Assembly (NCBI GenBank): GCA_032209605.1
Contig: JASFXZ010000045.1
Coordinates: forward strand, 2,108,001 to 2,172,000
Reading direction: 5' to 3'
DNA from: Mactromeris polynyma
Taxonomy: Eukaryota > Mollusca > Bivalvia > Venerida > Mactridae
DNA: 64,000 nucleotides
Within the stretch, counting starts at the first letter, position 1. The number at the start of each line of letters is the position of its first letter. This document shows, piece by piece, positions 1 to 12,200 of the stretch. The position numbers and the translations under genes are program-made. Below the pieces are notes generated by a model. That model was not told the DNA's origin and made no database searches. It saw only the letters and a list, made by a program, of their open reading frames with translations.

Positions 1-2169
1 GTTGTATGCTTTATTGAATTGATTTAATAAATATTTATATGGCTAAAACAGATGATGTGAGAGCTGAAATGATCCATCTAAACATTGGTCCAAATTTACT
101 CTCTGAAATATTCAAACGTTTCAAAGAGAATGTGGTAAGAATGTAGCTGTTGTGTCTGGAAGTGATCTTGACTTAACCTCTCTAACCTTCACCTTTGAAC
201 TTTCTTTGTACATTTGGAATACCTCAGCTAATACTTTGTTTTATGCCTATTATGTATATAAGTGTTATGTGGTTGAAGGCTGTTTTTCATCGGGCCGAAG
301 TTATTGTAGATTCAAAATGGTAATCCTGAATTTGTTCAATAAAAAAATGAAATTTGTTGAATGTAATGTTTGTTAAGTTAATTAATGGCCCCAACATCTG
401 TTTTGTATCCTTATAATTACCAATATATATGTTATCAAGTACATTTACTTGTATACGGAAACAGAAAATACATCTTTTTCTTTAAGAATTTTAATATATA
501 TTATTTCATAGACATATCTCAGCTAATGTAGCATTTTTTTGGCAACTTCTGAACTTGTGATATTATTGATCGGTGGTGTAGAGTCCTAAAGTTCTGTCAG
601 GTTATGCCAAAATTCTATTTTAATTTGTTAGGATAAGTGTGTGAAATGCATTGGTATGATACAGTAAGGTTGGGTTATTGAAAGATATCCGTTAATTAGG
701 ATCATCCATGAAATGGAGCCCAGAGGTTTGATACCGGGAGTCAGTATTGACAGAGGTGTTCCAAATGCTTAGTGTGTAGAGAGCACCAGATTGTAGATCT
801 ATGATTCTTACTTGTTTTTCTACTCTGCATAATTGAAATTGATACCCACACATAATATTTTTTGTTATTTCATTACATTATATTGGCCTGAATACTGTTA
901 CATTTTTTATTTGCCTAACTCGGTCTTTTCATTCTTTTTACTTTTTTGCCTAACTGTGACCATATTCTGCTTCTAAACATATTTTTACAGTTTTTTTGTG
1001 GCTAGATTTAGTTTTAGTGTAAATCTCTGAGCTTTCAAAGTTTTTATAACGTTTAATTTGAGTGAATTACATGATCAAGTGCAATGTACTAACATTTTTG
1101 TTGATATTCAAATCTACCTGTACTGTGTATCACTGTAATGTTGTTGAATTCACAGGTGCATTGTACTTTATTACTGTGAATTCTGACAATATTACCTTTT
1201 CAAATTTTGTAAATAATGCAGTCTGCAGCTAAATGAAAACAATTGTTAATGTAGACAGTAATTTGACACCTACTTGAACATAATATTCACAAGAATTTTT
1301 AAGTAATTTTCAAAATTTAGAAAATAGCATAGTTGCAAATAGTGTTCTTCATATCTGTGGAAGTCCGTGTTTAAGGTATTATTAGTTTCATTTTCTTTTC
1401 TAGTTTCATGAATACTTTGCTTCTATCATACATTTTCGTAATGATTATCTTTGTACATTTATTGCTGACATTACCTCTGTTGGTGCTGTAATTTCATGTA
1501 ACAAGTCGTTGATTTCATGAAAATGCCATTCAGAGAGTCAGCTAACAGTACACTCATGGCATGTCACTATATAGAACAAAACCTGAGTTTGAATTGTTGT
1601 TTTCTTCTGTTGTCCTAAGCTCTATTGAACTAAACCGGAGTGTTTTGTTGCATATTCCTTACTAGTATATTTTAAGCAACAAGTGGAGCAAAAATTAGTT
1701 TCAACATTAGCTAATTAGGATATGATTTGTATTTTGTATCCTTAATACATATAAACCTTATTTTACTATCTAGAAAAGTGTTGCAATTCAGTTTTGTTTG
1801 AATGTTTACAATAGTTTTGCTCCGAATTAGTGATAGTTGTCTGTATTGTGGAAATTTGAATTGCTTAATTGCATTTTATGTGTATTTAAACTGTTATTAC
1901 TTGTAATCCATACACCGGGTAACTTATTTTTCATGTATTTATAGCTTTAATGGACTAATAACAGATATTATAACCATGATAAATTATACAATGCGCCATG
2001 AATTTCTTTCTAAAAATCTTAAATAAACGAACACTGAATGAATGGACTGAGTGTTTTTTTAAAGGAATACAGGACAATTTTAGCTGTAATATTTTTGTTA
2101 TCTAATCATTCTTCGTCTATATATGTTTATTGTCAATTCTTGGCTAACAAGTCTTTTTTCTTCCTCTAG
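1..2169. other. Intron or upstream DNA of the left-edge gene
   Basis: AT-rich DNA with no open reading frame that looks coding. It ends in a good polypyrimidine tract and AG acceptor just before the exon at 2170, so at least its right part is probably an intron of a + strand gene starting left of the window. I saw no RNA gene or clear repeat in it. Confidence 0.5.
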
Positions 2170-2295
2170 GATATAATGCGACCTTGCGAGAAAGCATTAG
2201 AGCGATTACAAGCTGCCAATAAACCAGTAGTTCCTCGGACACCGAGCCCAGATTTGAAAGAAGCAACAACGCAGGAAGTTTCTGTTGAAGCGTAA
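2170..2295 (+). CDS. Last coding exon of an unrecognised gene (partial)
   Basis: The exon follows a pyrimidine-rich acceptor (cttttttcttcctctag) and reads 41 residues to a TAA stop. It opens DIMRPCEKALERLQAANK, then a proline-rich PRTPSPDLKEA stretch, and ends in SVEA. The first part looks helical and the tail disordered, as expected for a protein C terminus. The upstream exons lie outside or could not be found. I do not recognise the family. The reading frame is inferred from the absence of stops and the codon-like composition; a split first codon is possible. Confidence 0.5.
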   Translation, partial: DIMRPCEKALERLQAANKPVVPRTPSPDLKEATTQEVSVEA

Positions 2296-4000
2296 AAAAT
2301 AATTGTTGTAGAAATTGTCTGTTACCTGTATTGTTGGACTTTTTGAATGTTTAATTTTGGGTATTTGCGAAAAACTAAATTTGTCAATTCAAACATTGGA
2401 TAATACTGGTGTATTGTGGATTAAATTGTGAAAGAATATTATATTTTATGTGTTCTAAATTGTAGTTCAAGAGCGATTGTACTTAACGTTGTTAGTTCTC
2501 GAAATGTATGTCTGTATCTATGTTATTGGGTTTTATTATGCTGAGAAATGAACATTTCCAATCAGAAAATCAATTATGAAAATATTTTTTGTGATTTTCT
2601 TAATATTTTACATCAAGGGTTTGGTGCACAATTAATGTAACTCGGTTTTGAAGTAGATACATTAGTTACGTGCCATCTATTACAGCATTCATGAACCAAA
2701 GTACCTCCGGTCAGCCATTTTTATAAATTTTTAAGGTAAAATTTTGGTAACCAGTATTCACAAACTGTTCTTACAGAATAGCATTGCCAAATGTTTCAAT
2801 GAAACAATCACATATTTGATAGAGCATTGTATCTACTTATTATGAATTATATTTAAGTATTATCCGTTATATTCAACTGAGGTTTTTTTGTACAAACATA
2901 CTGCTGCTTATAATTGATATTTTATGGCATTTGTTGTTACAGTCTGTGATATAAAGTTTTGTGATTGATTTATTTGTACATGTATACATGTGTTTTTATA
3001 TTTTATGAGAAACCTGCTTTATTATCAGTATCATACTACATTGAGTTCCACCTTAGAGCTTTTCTGTTATTACCATATTTGTCCATATTAACATGCCTGC
3101 CATGTAATGCACACTTCCCATATATTTTAGAATTTACACAGTCTGAAACTTGGAATAGTCCATCATGGTTTTTGTGGCAGGTAAAACCCTAGAACTAGAC
3201 CATAACCCTTGCCTCCAGAAATCGACTGAAACAATACTACCATATCGTACCTTACATATCATTTTGTAAATGGCCAGGTGCATTAATAAAGACAAATATG
3301 ATGTACTTATTTACTAAGTTTCCCTAGCAGTAGCATTAACTTGTGATAGTCTTGATTTATTATTCAGTCAATGTTTTGCTCAAGTTTAAGTTTGCCCCAC
3401 TCGGTAGGTGGCCATGTTTTAACTGCTTTAATTAGTGTCTATACTACTTTAAGGCCAATACTTGTCATCATAGGTCTATTTAGAAGACAATTTAAATTAG
3501 ATCTAGATAATTTTCATATTAATAGCCCGTCATCCGTATATAATACACTCTTATTTTTTTTTAAATTAGTCCGAGTCACAATATTAGCACCAAGTTTAAC
3601 AGTACAGCTACCTTAATTGTAATCTCCTAAATTGAAAGAAGTTCAACAGAACCATAGTTTATAAATATTTTACCCATTATTTTTAATTCAACACCATTAA
3701 GAAGAAAAACAGGTCAGCGACTAGATATTTTTGCATATTAAGTGTACATAGGTGAAATTATGTTTTGTATACATATTGTGTAGAATTAATCATGTTTTGT
3801 GATTATAATTATATTGTTTTTTTTTGCCTTTTACCAATAAGAAGCATTTGAGTGATTTTTGTTAATGATTTTTGTCCAAGGTTAATTTCCACATGTGTTT
3901 TTGCACAATAAAAATCATTAATCCAATGTGTGTCGGTATTTATTTTGATTTTTTGTGGAGTAGTTTCACAGTATAATTACATGCTTCCCGAAAGCTGGAG
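2296..4000 (+). other. Probable 3' UTR of the left-edge gene
   Basis: Non-coding AT-rich sequence after the stop at 2295. AATAAA motifs at about 3284 and 3907 are candidate poly(A) signals, the second followed by a T- and GT-rich stretch. The short frames at 2965 and 3371 have no coding character. Confidence 0.4.
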
Positions 4001-4026
4001 GACCATAGGAAATGTCAGAAAAAAAT

Positions 4027-4204
4027 CTAAGCCAGTCCTGGAGCTTTTTGCATAGTCCCTGACTCGCAGTGCGGCAAGTTATCAGCTTCTATGCATTCAA
4101 TACCAGGAACCATGGGAATACATTTCACTGGGTCAGACGGTAATTGCAAGTTTCTCTCGTCCCAGGCAATCTGTGAAGCAATTTCTATAAGCCTGTAATT
4201 GTTT
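4027..4204 (-). CDS. Possible minus-strand terminal exon, unrecognised
   Basis: On the minus strand an acceptor-like ...aattacag is followed by an open frame of about 58 residues that runs to a TAG stop. It reads IEIASQIAWDERNLQLPS and then a proline, cysteine and acidic mix ending KAPGLA. Composition is more protein-like than neighbouring frames, but no partner exon or family was recognised. It may be the last exon of a minus-strand gene or a chance frame. Confidence 0.22.
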
Positions 4205-4506
4205 AGCATTGTGAACAAGAGGATAAAATTTAGAGCTCAAGTTCAGACTGTTCTTGCAACTATGAACATTGTACATCAGTTGCTAGATTATCATTCATAG
4301 TTTTACCTTCTGTAAGTTGTGTGTGTTGAGTATAAAAGGATTTTCATTTCCTTGAAACCAATACCAGTATGTCCTCGAACACAAGGTATGCATGACTTTT
4401 TTCCAGTTTTTTTTAAGGAAACAAAAAATCAGAGTAGCATGAATTGTAAAGAAGCGGGAATGATAATCAAGCAAGTAGTGTATATTATTGCTAGATGATA
4501 GTCCAG

Positions 4507-4698
4507 TCACGGAGATGTGTTTTGCTCTGCAGTATTCAACATGCTATTTAGATGACGAGAATTCTTATTACTAGTGATGAAAATTATGCCAAACAAAATG
4601 AGACATAACACTGAGTTCAGTACCCACAGACCAAGCTGAAGTAAAGATTGATAGATACAATGCATTCTGTCTGACCAGGTGACAGATGACAGTGTCAT
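4507..4698 (-). CDS. Possible small single-pass membrane peptide
   Basis: A 63-residue minus-strand frame with one strongly hydrophobic segment at about residues 24-42 (LWVLNSVLCLILFGIIFIT), followed by basic residues (SNKNSR), which fits a single transmembrane helix. No family is recognised and no introns are evident. It lies 300 bases from the candidate exon at 4027 and could belong to the same gene. Chance hydrophobic frames are common in AT-rich DNA. Confidence 0.2.
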   Translation of the reverse strand: MTLSSVTWSDRMHCIYQSLLQLGLWVLNSVLCLILFGIIFITSNKNSRHLNSMLNTAEQNTSP

Positions 4699-4849
4699 AT
4701 ACAGATGTGGAAATACCTTCCTTGTTCAAGAAGCTATAATTTAGAAATGTTATTCAAGATTATCATGACAGTACAATTGTGTAGTCACACAATGTATTAA
4801 AGGCCACTGTAAATAACGGGATATTAAAAACACACTAGTTTGAGATTTC

Positions 4850-4855
4850 TTTATT
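4850..4855 (-). terminator. Candidate poly(A) signal of SNAPC5
   Basis: AATAAA on the minus strand about 340 bases after the SNAPC5 stop. It is the first canonical signal seen downstream. Confidence 0.4.
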
Positions 4856-5195
4856 TCGATCTTTATGACAGTAAATGATGCAATGATCATCTAACTTTAA
4901 TGAAACGGAACACAAAATTTATGTCCATGCAATCAAACAAGGAAACTTAGTCACTCGTTAACATGGATGAGAAGTTTATAATGAGTCACATGCACTTTTG
5001 TTACAAACATACTCAATTGACAGAAAAGTCTAGCTGCTAATATTAGTGCACTTATGAAAGGTTGATAAATGTAGCATCCTATCACACTGATTTTAAAACT
5101 ATCATAAATATTTTTCAATTGCCATAAGCAAATCAATACTATTAAAGAAGATCTAGTTATATTAAGTCAAGAGCAACCAGACACAATATAATACC

Positions 5196-5624
5196 CTACA
5201 GACTGTTCACAAATTGTTCAATATCTTCAGGATCAGTGAAATCATTGACTTCCATTTCTAGAGTGGGCTGGTCATCCTCCTCCTCTTCTTCTTCCTCTTC
5301 TACCATGTTCTCTTGATCAAGTCCATGGAATTTATTATTTACATATAGATCGAGGGGAACAACACCAGACTCATTATCAGAGTAATGTTCATTTGCAGCT
5401 TCAATTTCATCTCCACCTAGAACTGATATATTAATAGATCTTTGGCTTGCTCTGGATCTTCTTTCCAGTTCTTCATTTTGAAGTCTCACCATATTTTGTA
5501 AGGCAAGCTCTTCAACTTTCAATCTGTTAAGCTGATCACTCACTTTTGATGCAAGATTTATCATTGTTGTCTCCTCCTGTTTTAGAGTGCGCAACTCTTT
5601 CATGACAGCCTGAACTGACGTCAT
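5196..5624 (-). CDS. SNAPC5: snRNA-activating protein complex subunit 5 (SNAP19)
   Basis: SNAPC5 is the smallest subunit of SNAPc, the nuclear complex that binds the proximal sequence element of snRNA promoters and recruits RNA polymerase II or III. The 142-residue frame carries the family hallmark near its N terminus: a coiled coil containing the run DQLNRLKVEELALQ, almost identical to the vertebrate protein. A serine-rich middle and a strongly acidic C-terminal stretch with a run of eight glutamates follow; the human protein also ends in an acidic tail but is shorter (about 98 residues). I chose the ATG at 5622-5624; the next methionine, seven codons on, would match the human start better. 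The frame is a single exon here. An acceptor-like tract (tttcttgtttctgtatatag) ends five bases before the chosen ATG, so a 5' UTR exon further upstream is likely. The poly(A) signal of MED22 lies only about 70 bases upstream. Confidence 0.88.
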   Translation of the reverse strand: MTSVQAVMKELRTLKQEETTMINLASKVSDQLNRLKVEELALQNMVRLQNEELERRSRASQRSINISVLGGDEIEAANEHYSDNESGVVPLDLYVNNKFHGLDQENMVEEEEEEEEDDQPTLEMEVNDFTDPEDIEQFVNSL

Positions 5625-5689
5625 TTTCGCTATATACAGAAACAAGAAATACAAAAGATAATCGCTGGGAGTTCACAAAAGGCAGACAC

Positions 5690-5695
5690 TTTATT
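5690..5695 (-). terminator. Candidate poly(A) signal of MED22
   Basis: AATAAA on the minus strand 147 bases past the MED22 stop and about 66 bases before the SNAPC5 start codon. If used, the two transcription units almost touch. Confidence 0.45.
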
Positions 5696-5841
5696 TCTGT
5701 CTCAACTCTCAACAAACCTTTGGTTGTTGCAATTTAGAACTTGGAGTGTCACAAAATCTATTTACAGTTGATGTACCGAACCCGACTTTCACCACTGAAT
5801 CTATTTGTAGTAGTACAAAACACAAGTGTGACACACTAAAT

Positions 5842-7599
5842 CTATTTATAAACGGATGAATAATACTCCTCTTCTAATTCATAAAGGTCATTAGCTAGTT
5901 CATCTCTCAAACTGAGGAGCTTGGCATCCAAGTCGTTCTGTAAATGTTTGTACAGCTGTGTCTTACTTGAGATAGAATCGTTCACAGATGGAAAATCATT
6001 CAAAATCAGAAATATCTTCAGATCAGAAACAAGCTTCATTAAAGATTCACCAGCTCTTACCTGAAATGTATAGAGGAGATTGGATCATTGCACTAATAAT
6101 CAAATATTCATTAATTTATTAAACCTTGTTTCCTGAAAACAAGTTAAATAAGATAAGGTAATTTATCATCACAAATGTAATACATGTATATATATGACAT
6201 TTGTTAAAAGAAAATATTTTAGTGACACATATCCTGTGGGTTTGAATCTGCACAATGTGTCAACAACATAAAGCCAAGAAACAAACATGATTGTTTATTT
6301 GTTATAACGAGAGTTGACATTGTATCTTTTTTATCAAGTTATAAAGCATACATATGAACCTTTTCAGATGCCAAAGTGGAAGATGGCTCCCTGAGAACAG
6401 GCAGAATGGCAGATAGAGACTCAATTCAAAGTCACCAATTAACAAATAAACAAAACAGAGCGTCTGTATAGCACCGAATGTTCTCAATTTACTACTTCCG
6501 TCAATCAGTTTGATATGTAATTTCAACAAACCAGTCCGGAATGAACTAAAATCCATCTTTATCTTCAAAATAGGAAGATCGAGGCTCCCACCATGATAGT
6601 GTGTATGTCTATTGAATCTGTTAGCCTTCTGCTAAAATTGGGGGAGTTTGTATATATATTTAACTTTTATGAAACATAATTTATTCCTTACAATGTTGGC
6701 AGCTCTCACTTGCATCTCATACTGATCCTGCTCTGCTTGTGTTGATTTTGCAAGCTGACTTTCTTCCTCAACCTGATAAATGATGAAAATTTTTGGTTAG
6801 ATTCTCTTAAATTAAGTTAATAATGGCATTGTGACATACATGCTCCAAATAAATACATGAAATACTGGCCAAGTTTTGCTAATAAAGCCATAGTTACACA
6901 AAGAAAGTTATTTTATTTCTCCTTTTAAACAGACACTTAAAATTATTGTTGTTTAACTAATGCTAATCATTAGCATAGTCACACAACAGACTGACACTCA
7001 AAAGAAATTAACCTATATTCAAATCTTGCTGGATTTCAATCGTATTAGTTATCTAGGTACATTGTAATTTTTAAGTTTTGAGTCTTGACCATATATCGTT
7101 ACATTATTTGTAAATGGTCAAAGGCATGTACTATGCCGATTTTGCCAATAAATTGTATTGTATTGTAATTTTTAAGCAGTTACTTTGAAAAGTTTCACTT
7201 TGAACTTTGTGAGAATACATGAATATAATCAACTGTTGCAGATTTAAAGAAGTTTCAGCATACCAGAAATCTCTAAAAGCTAAATAAATTTGCATAAAAT
7301 TATTTTTAGATAGAACCTGGTAGTGGTATATAAGATGTTCAGTGACACATGTATTACATGTAAAAAGTCTTAGAAGTTAGATGAGATTTCTTGGCTAGTC
7401 ACACAGGTCACAACTGAAAGACATCAGCGAAATAACTTAACTTAGTATTACTCACTCTAGCTAGTTTAATAACCTCAGTGTAATTATCAAGCATTGACTT
7501 CACATCCTCTTTCAATCTTAAGGTGTATGACTTTAGTAATGCTTCCTTGTTCTGTGGAATTGCCCTGTTTGAAGCACCTTGAGACATGACAGGTGACAA
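5842..7599 (-). CDS. MED22: Mediator complex subunit 22 (SURF5)
   Basis: MED22 is a head-module subunit of Mediator, which links activators to RNA polymerase II. Three coding exons join in frame on the minus strand: 7456-7599, 6692-6772 and 5842-6060, giving 147 residues (human isoforms are 140-200). Exon 1 reads the typical N terminus ([18 protein letters not shown], then [11 protein letters not shown]). Exon 2 carries [15 protein letters not shown]. Exon 3 carries [27 protein letters not shown] and the closing [12 protein letters not shown]. All are close to the vertebrate protein. Donors are GTGAGT and GTAAGG and both acceptors end in CAG. It is divergent from RPL7A, the same arrangement as SURF5/SURF3 in vertebrates. 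A second methionine five codons in (MSQGAS) could also be the start. Confidence 0.95.
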
Positions 7600-9217
7600 G
7601 TTATTGTACGTCTACATCTGAAAAGACAAGCATGGTCATTTGAAAAATTTAAGTTTAGATCTTATTAAAAATAAAAAATGATTCTAAAATAACATCGACA
7701 AAACTTTATCCGAAAATTACTATCCGAACATGAAACAGTTAAACAAAGAAGAAACGTCTCAATGTTTAAGGTTGATAAAGTAAGGTTTATCAGTTCCTAC
7801 GTTTGAAATATTCAGTACAAAACGACTATAGTGCATTAAGATTAAATTATTTGCGTGTTAGCGAGAAATAAACCACGTACAAGACTTGTGAGTTGAACAG
7901 CAATCCAATCAGTGTGTAACCCAAAGAATGACTATTGAGAAAAAGTAATTCGAGTCGTTTAGAACTTCGTATCAGAAATACACCTCTTAAAAGCCCTGAC
8001 CAAATAAGCCTGTGACTCATTGTTGTTATTAATTGCTATTATTTAACGCTATTTAATATTTTATGGTAGCTATTATGGTTTATATGTCCGTGGTAGCTAT
8101 ATATGGTCTCATTTTCATACTAAATATAACTTACATGTATTACCTTTATTTAGTTGATTTGTTATGACTTTTATTTTCAATTTTAAGCACTCAAATTTTT
8201 CCAGTACTTCAGACGTAAATCATAAATAATCAGACTTTGTTGGAAGTTGTGATTTAATCAACACCTTTTGACTTTATCAGAAGGTGTGTCAGATTTAATC
8301 ATCACCTTTTGTTCTTGTAAGAATGCTGCGACAGTCATTTGACACATATTACTTTAACAAAATGCAAAAAAATAGCAAGTTAAAACAGTAAACAACATAT
8401 AATACATAATATTTCATTGATAATTTTGGTTGATATTGTCAAACTATGATGATACACATAGATGAATACATTATATATCTTATTTATGATATTGATATTG
8501 GGGATGAAACGTCTTCAATGTGATAAATTACTGAGACGTTTCACCCCCAAAATGGGAGGAAGCGTCTTGGGAGGAAACGACTTGAAACGTCTGACAACCG
8601 TTTTTGCCGACTCTAAATATCGTTTTTATACTCGTATAAAGTGAAAAAAAATATCATATTGCTCATTTGCAATTTCTTTACCTACTTTGCCAATAGCATC
8701 ATCAAAAGTACTCGTTCTCAAATATCTTTAATTTATACACGCGATAAATGTGTAAATATTGCATTGCTTTAATGTACTGGGTCAGCACATGTTTAAAAAA
8801 TAAAGTTGTGATTTTATGGAAATCACTGAAAGGTCAGTGGACAATGCCATAATGGTCATGTAGGCCTACTTGTGATTTGCGCGCTTTATTCAATTCGATT
8901 GAAATGTAACAAACTATTAGTACCACGTACGTGGCACCACGGACTTCACACATGAATACATCCAACAATAATATAGATATGTATAAGTCGGACCAAATAA
9001 ATGATTTTATAAGCATGTGTTCGTACAATAATTCATAATCTTAAAGCTACAGCACATTGCTGATTTCAATTTGCGCCGATCATTTTTTTGAAAGATGTTT
9101 CTAGTTGTTCATTCACTTTTAATTAATACCGGTTGCGACCGCAAAATCTCTCTTTCATCATATATTAAATCTTTGGGTTCATTTAAGATGCGACCGGAAG
9201 TCTCGCGAAGGTACAGG
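7600..9217. promoter_or_regulatory. Divergent intergenic region between MED22 and RPL7A
   Basis: About 1.6 kb separates the two divergent start codons. It probably holds both promoters and the MED22 leader. No TATA box is evident. An inverted repeat at about 8498-8549 (GGGGaTGAAACGTCT against AGACGTTTCAcCCCC) may be a mobile-element remnant. No other gene was seen. Confidence 0.4.
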
Positions 9218-9224
9218 CCTTTCC
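9218..9224 (+). promoter_or_regulatory. 5' TOP tract at the RPL7A mRNA start
   Basis: CCTTTCC lies 13 bases before the RPL7A start codon. Ribosomal-protein mRNAs usually start at a C within such a pyrimidine tract, which places them under TOR-dependent translational control. The short leader fits; the exact start base is inferred. Confidence 0.6.
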
Positions 9225-9236
9225 GAGATTGTCAAC

Positions 9237-12200
9237 ATGGTAGGCAGAAGTACTTTTCACTATGCATTTGTGTATCTACGTCAATCGACGATTTTTGCAT
9301 TTAGAATTAAACTTTTTGTCTGTAAAATGTTTGTAGATATTCTGTTTTACCGAAGTCTGGAGAAATTAAAGCGATTTAAAGGATGCTATTCTGAAAATGT
9401 TGATTTAATTGCGAGGTTTCTCAGTCGGATGATGTCTTAATGGTCTTCGTTTCTCTTCCAGCCACCTGTAAAAAAGAAGGGGAAGAAGAAGGTGGCAGCG
9501 GCCCCTTTGAAGGCTAAGAAGGCGGTCGAGCCCAAGAAGGTGGTAAATCCCCTATTTGAGAAGAGAGCAAAGAACTTTGGCATTGGTGAGTAAAACTCTG
9601 TTCGTGATTCTAATGCTGTACACAGCGGACCACATCATTTGATATTATCTACGAGTTAAATTGGTACCAGTTGATCGCATGACTTTTACATAGTCGTATA
9701 CATAATGTTAAACTTTCATTTTGCTTGTAACATGTGCTGTTTTCATGAGTTTGAACTTATTGACGTACAAACGGTTAACATGCTGTTGTCATTTGGTAGT
9801 GATGACTTGTAACATACACTACGAAGACCGGTAACGTTGATGAACAAGTGCTGTTAAACAAAATTGACAAAAAATGAAAACCAGTTGGAAGTATTGCGTA
9901 CTACATCATAAATTTTTGTGACAGCTTCGGTAAAAGCTAGTCAGACCGGACCACGAATACGACTTGCCCTTTCGGTCTAGTGAAATAGATTTTTTACTTG
10001 TCCGAAGGTAATTTCACTTGTCCCGGGCTTCGGGCAAGTGGGTTATCGTGATGACTGCTACAGGTCTATAAACAGTATTCAAATTAACGTTCCTGTAATC
10101 TTTACGACACAGAATGTTGCAAAATAATATTAATTGACATAATGGAGTGGATAAAATAATTTTACGCTCATGTTATTTGTTCTGCTTAAAATGACATGGG
10201 TATGCAGGTTTTTCCACTCGCCAAAAATTTCGTCTCACTAGTGATTCGTACACTGTTTTTATGCTGATGGTCTGTGAAATCTGCAGTGGAAGGAAAGAGT
10301 TTGCATCGTTATAAAATAAGTTCACACATCTACAATATTTACCTCCCTTGTTCTTAACTTTCGGCCATTTTGATAGGCAAAACTGATAAGCCCTTATAGG
10401 AGTAATTTCCAAATATGTGATTATTGAGAAAATAACAATAGAATTTGCATGTGACAGCCACTTTTTCGTCTACTTACTGAGCCACATGAATAGTTCTCTT
10501 TTATATATATATCAGATTAGTTTGTCATCGTTCACATTATATTTCCCATAAACTTGAAGGAAATTTACCTATCAAAATGGCCGACTATTCAGAACAATGG
10601 AGGTAAATATTGTAGATGTGAGAACTATGTATTGGCACATGCAGGTTGTAAAAAGTATTGATTGTGCTGTGGAAAATGAATTTTCCCTTGCTGATCATGT
10701 TAGTTAGTTCATTAGTCACTTTAGTGGGAATATGGACGACAAACATTTTGTCAGAGACTGCTACATATTGATGGGAAGCCGATAAGACCCTACAGAACCA
10801 AAACATGTCAAAAAGTGAAATAAGTTACTTTTGGTCTTATTTATAGGACTGTCATTTTACATGATACAGCAAATATTACTGTTTTTTACAGAGTTTTTGC
10901 ATGCTTGAGGCCATGTCCTAAAAGTAAAAGCTGCAATTGTAATTGAATATTTTGTTAATGCATTTTCATTTCATCATGTTGTTATGGGAAAATAGCTCCG
11001 TGATATATCTAACCCTGTGTCATTGCATTCCAGGTCAGGATATTCAACCCAAGAGAGACTTGAGCAGATTTGTGAAATGGCCCAAATACATTCGTCTCCA
11101 GAGACAAAGAGCTGTTCTTATGCAGAGATTGAAGGTGCCACCACCAATAAATCAGTTTAACTCTGCATTGGACAGACAGACAGGTAAACATAAGCAAGGT
11201 TTTTGTTTCGATTGATATTGTTATACATTGCAATCAGATTTTATAGGTTCATATTGCTGATTTCATCCCGTCTTGGAAAAATTTCTTAGTCAGTTTATGG
11301 GGCGATTTGTCTGCTGTTTGAAATGTGATTTCATAAACATATTCCACAAATATTCTGAACATAGCGAGCAATGATGAGTTTCTTTGTCTGACAGATTATG
11401 TTGACACTATTGAACCATACCACCAAGATCTCTGAAGCTTGATAAATTGCTTGTTAAATCTTGATAAAATGATGCGTATTGGTTTCATGTGATTGGAATA
11501 ATTGTTCTTGAGAGTTTGGATACTTGATTCCAAATATTTATCATATTAACACCGACACCAAAGGCTTGTTGCTCTGCATGAAGTAAGTGAATTTAAGTGA
11601 GTTTTAAAAAAAAGCACTGAACAGTTATTATGTGGGTGGCTGGCTGACTGCCATGTGCTGCGGCTTGCTACAGCTGACTGCAGTTGTTGTATACAGTTTG
11701 CACATGAGATAATAGTTTATACATGCACCCCCCTAGAGGATGACTTGAAAGGTTGCATTTATGCCTTTCTTTATCGTCGAGGGTATATAGACTGAACAAT
11801 CACGGATGCAGACATTTCTTTGTGGCTTGTCCGTATTACTGAATTGTTCTACACACATAGCCTGGAGTGTTTGAAATCTACAGTTGTCATCTCTATTATA
11901 ATATATGTTTAGAAAACCTTGCATGTTCAAAGCATCATGGGAAAATGTTAAGGAATGTTTTGTCAAAGGTCACCGATAACCTGTTTGCTAATCTCAATCT
12001 TGTTTATTTTAATGATGTTTTTTTTAAATATTTTAGCTTCCCAGTTGTTCAGATTGCTTGATAAATACAGGCCTGAGACCAAACAGCAGAAGAAGGAAAG
12101 ACTGAAGGCTCGCGCCGAGGAACGTGCAAAGGGTAAGGCTGATGCACCAACCAAGCGTCCTCCAGTTGTACGTGCAGGCACCAACACCGTCACCACATTG

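Noticed and set aside
9795..9865. C/D snoRNA in RPL7A intron 2 (GTGATGA near 9799)
   Set aside because: No CTGA D box or terminal stem at a suitable distance.
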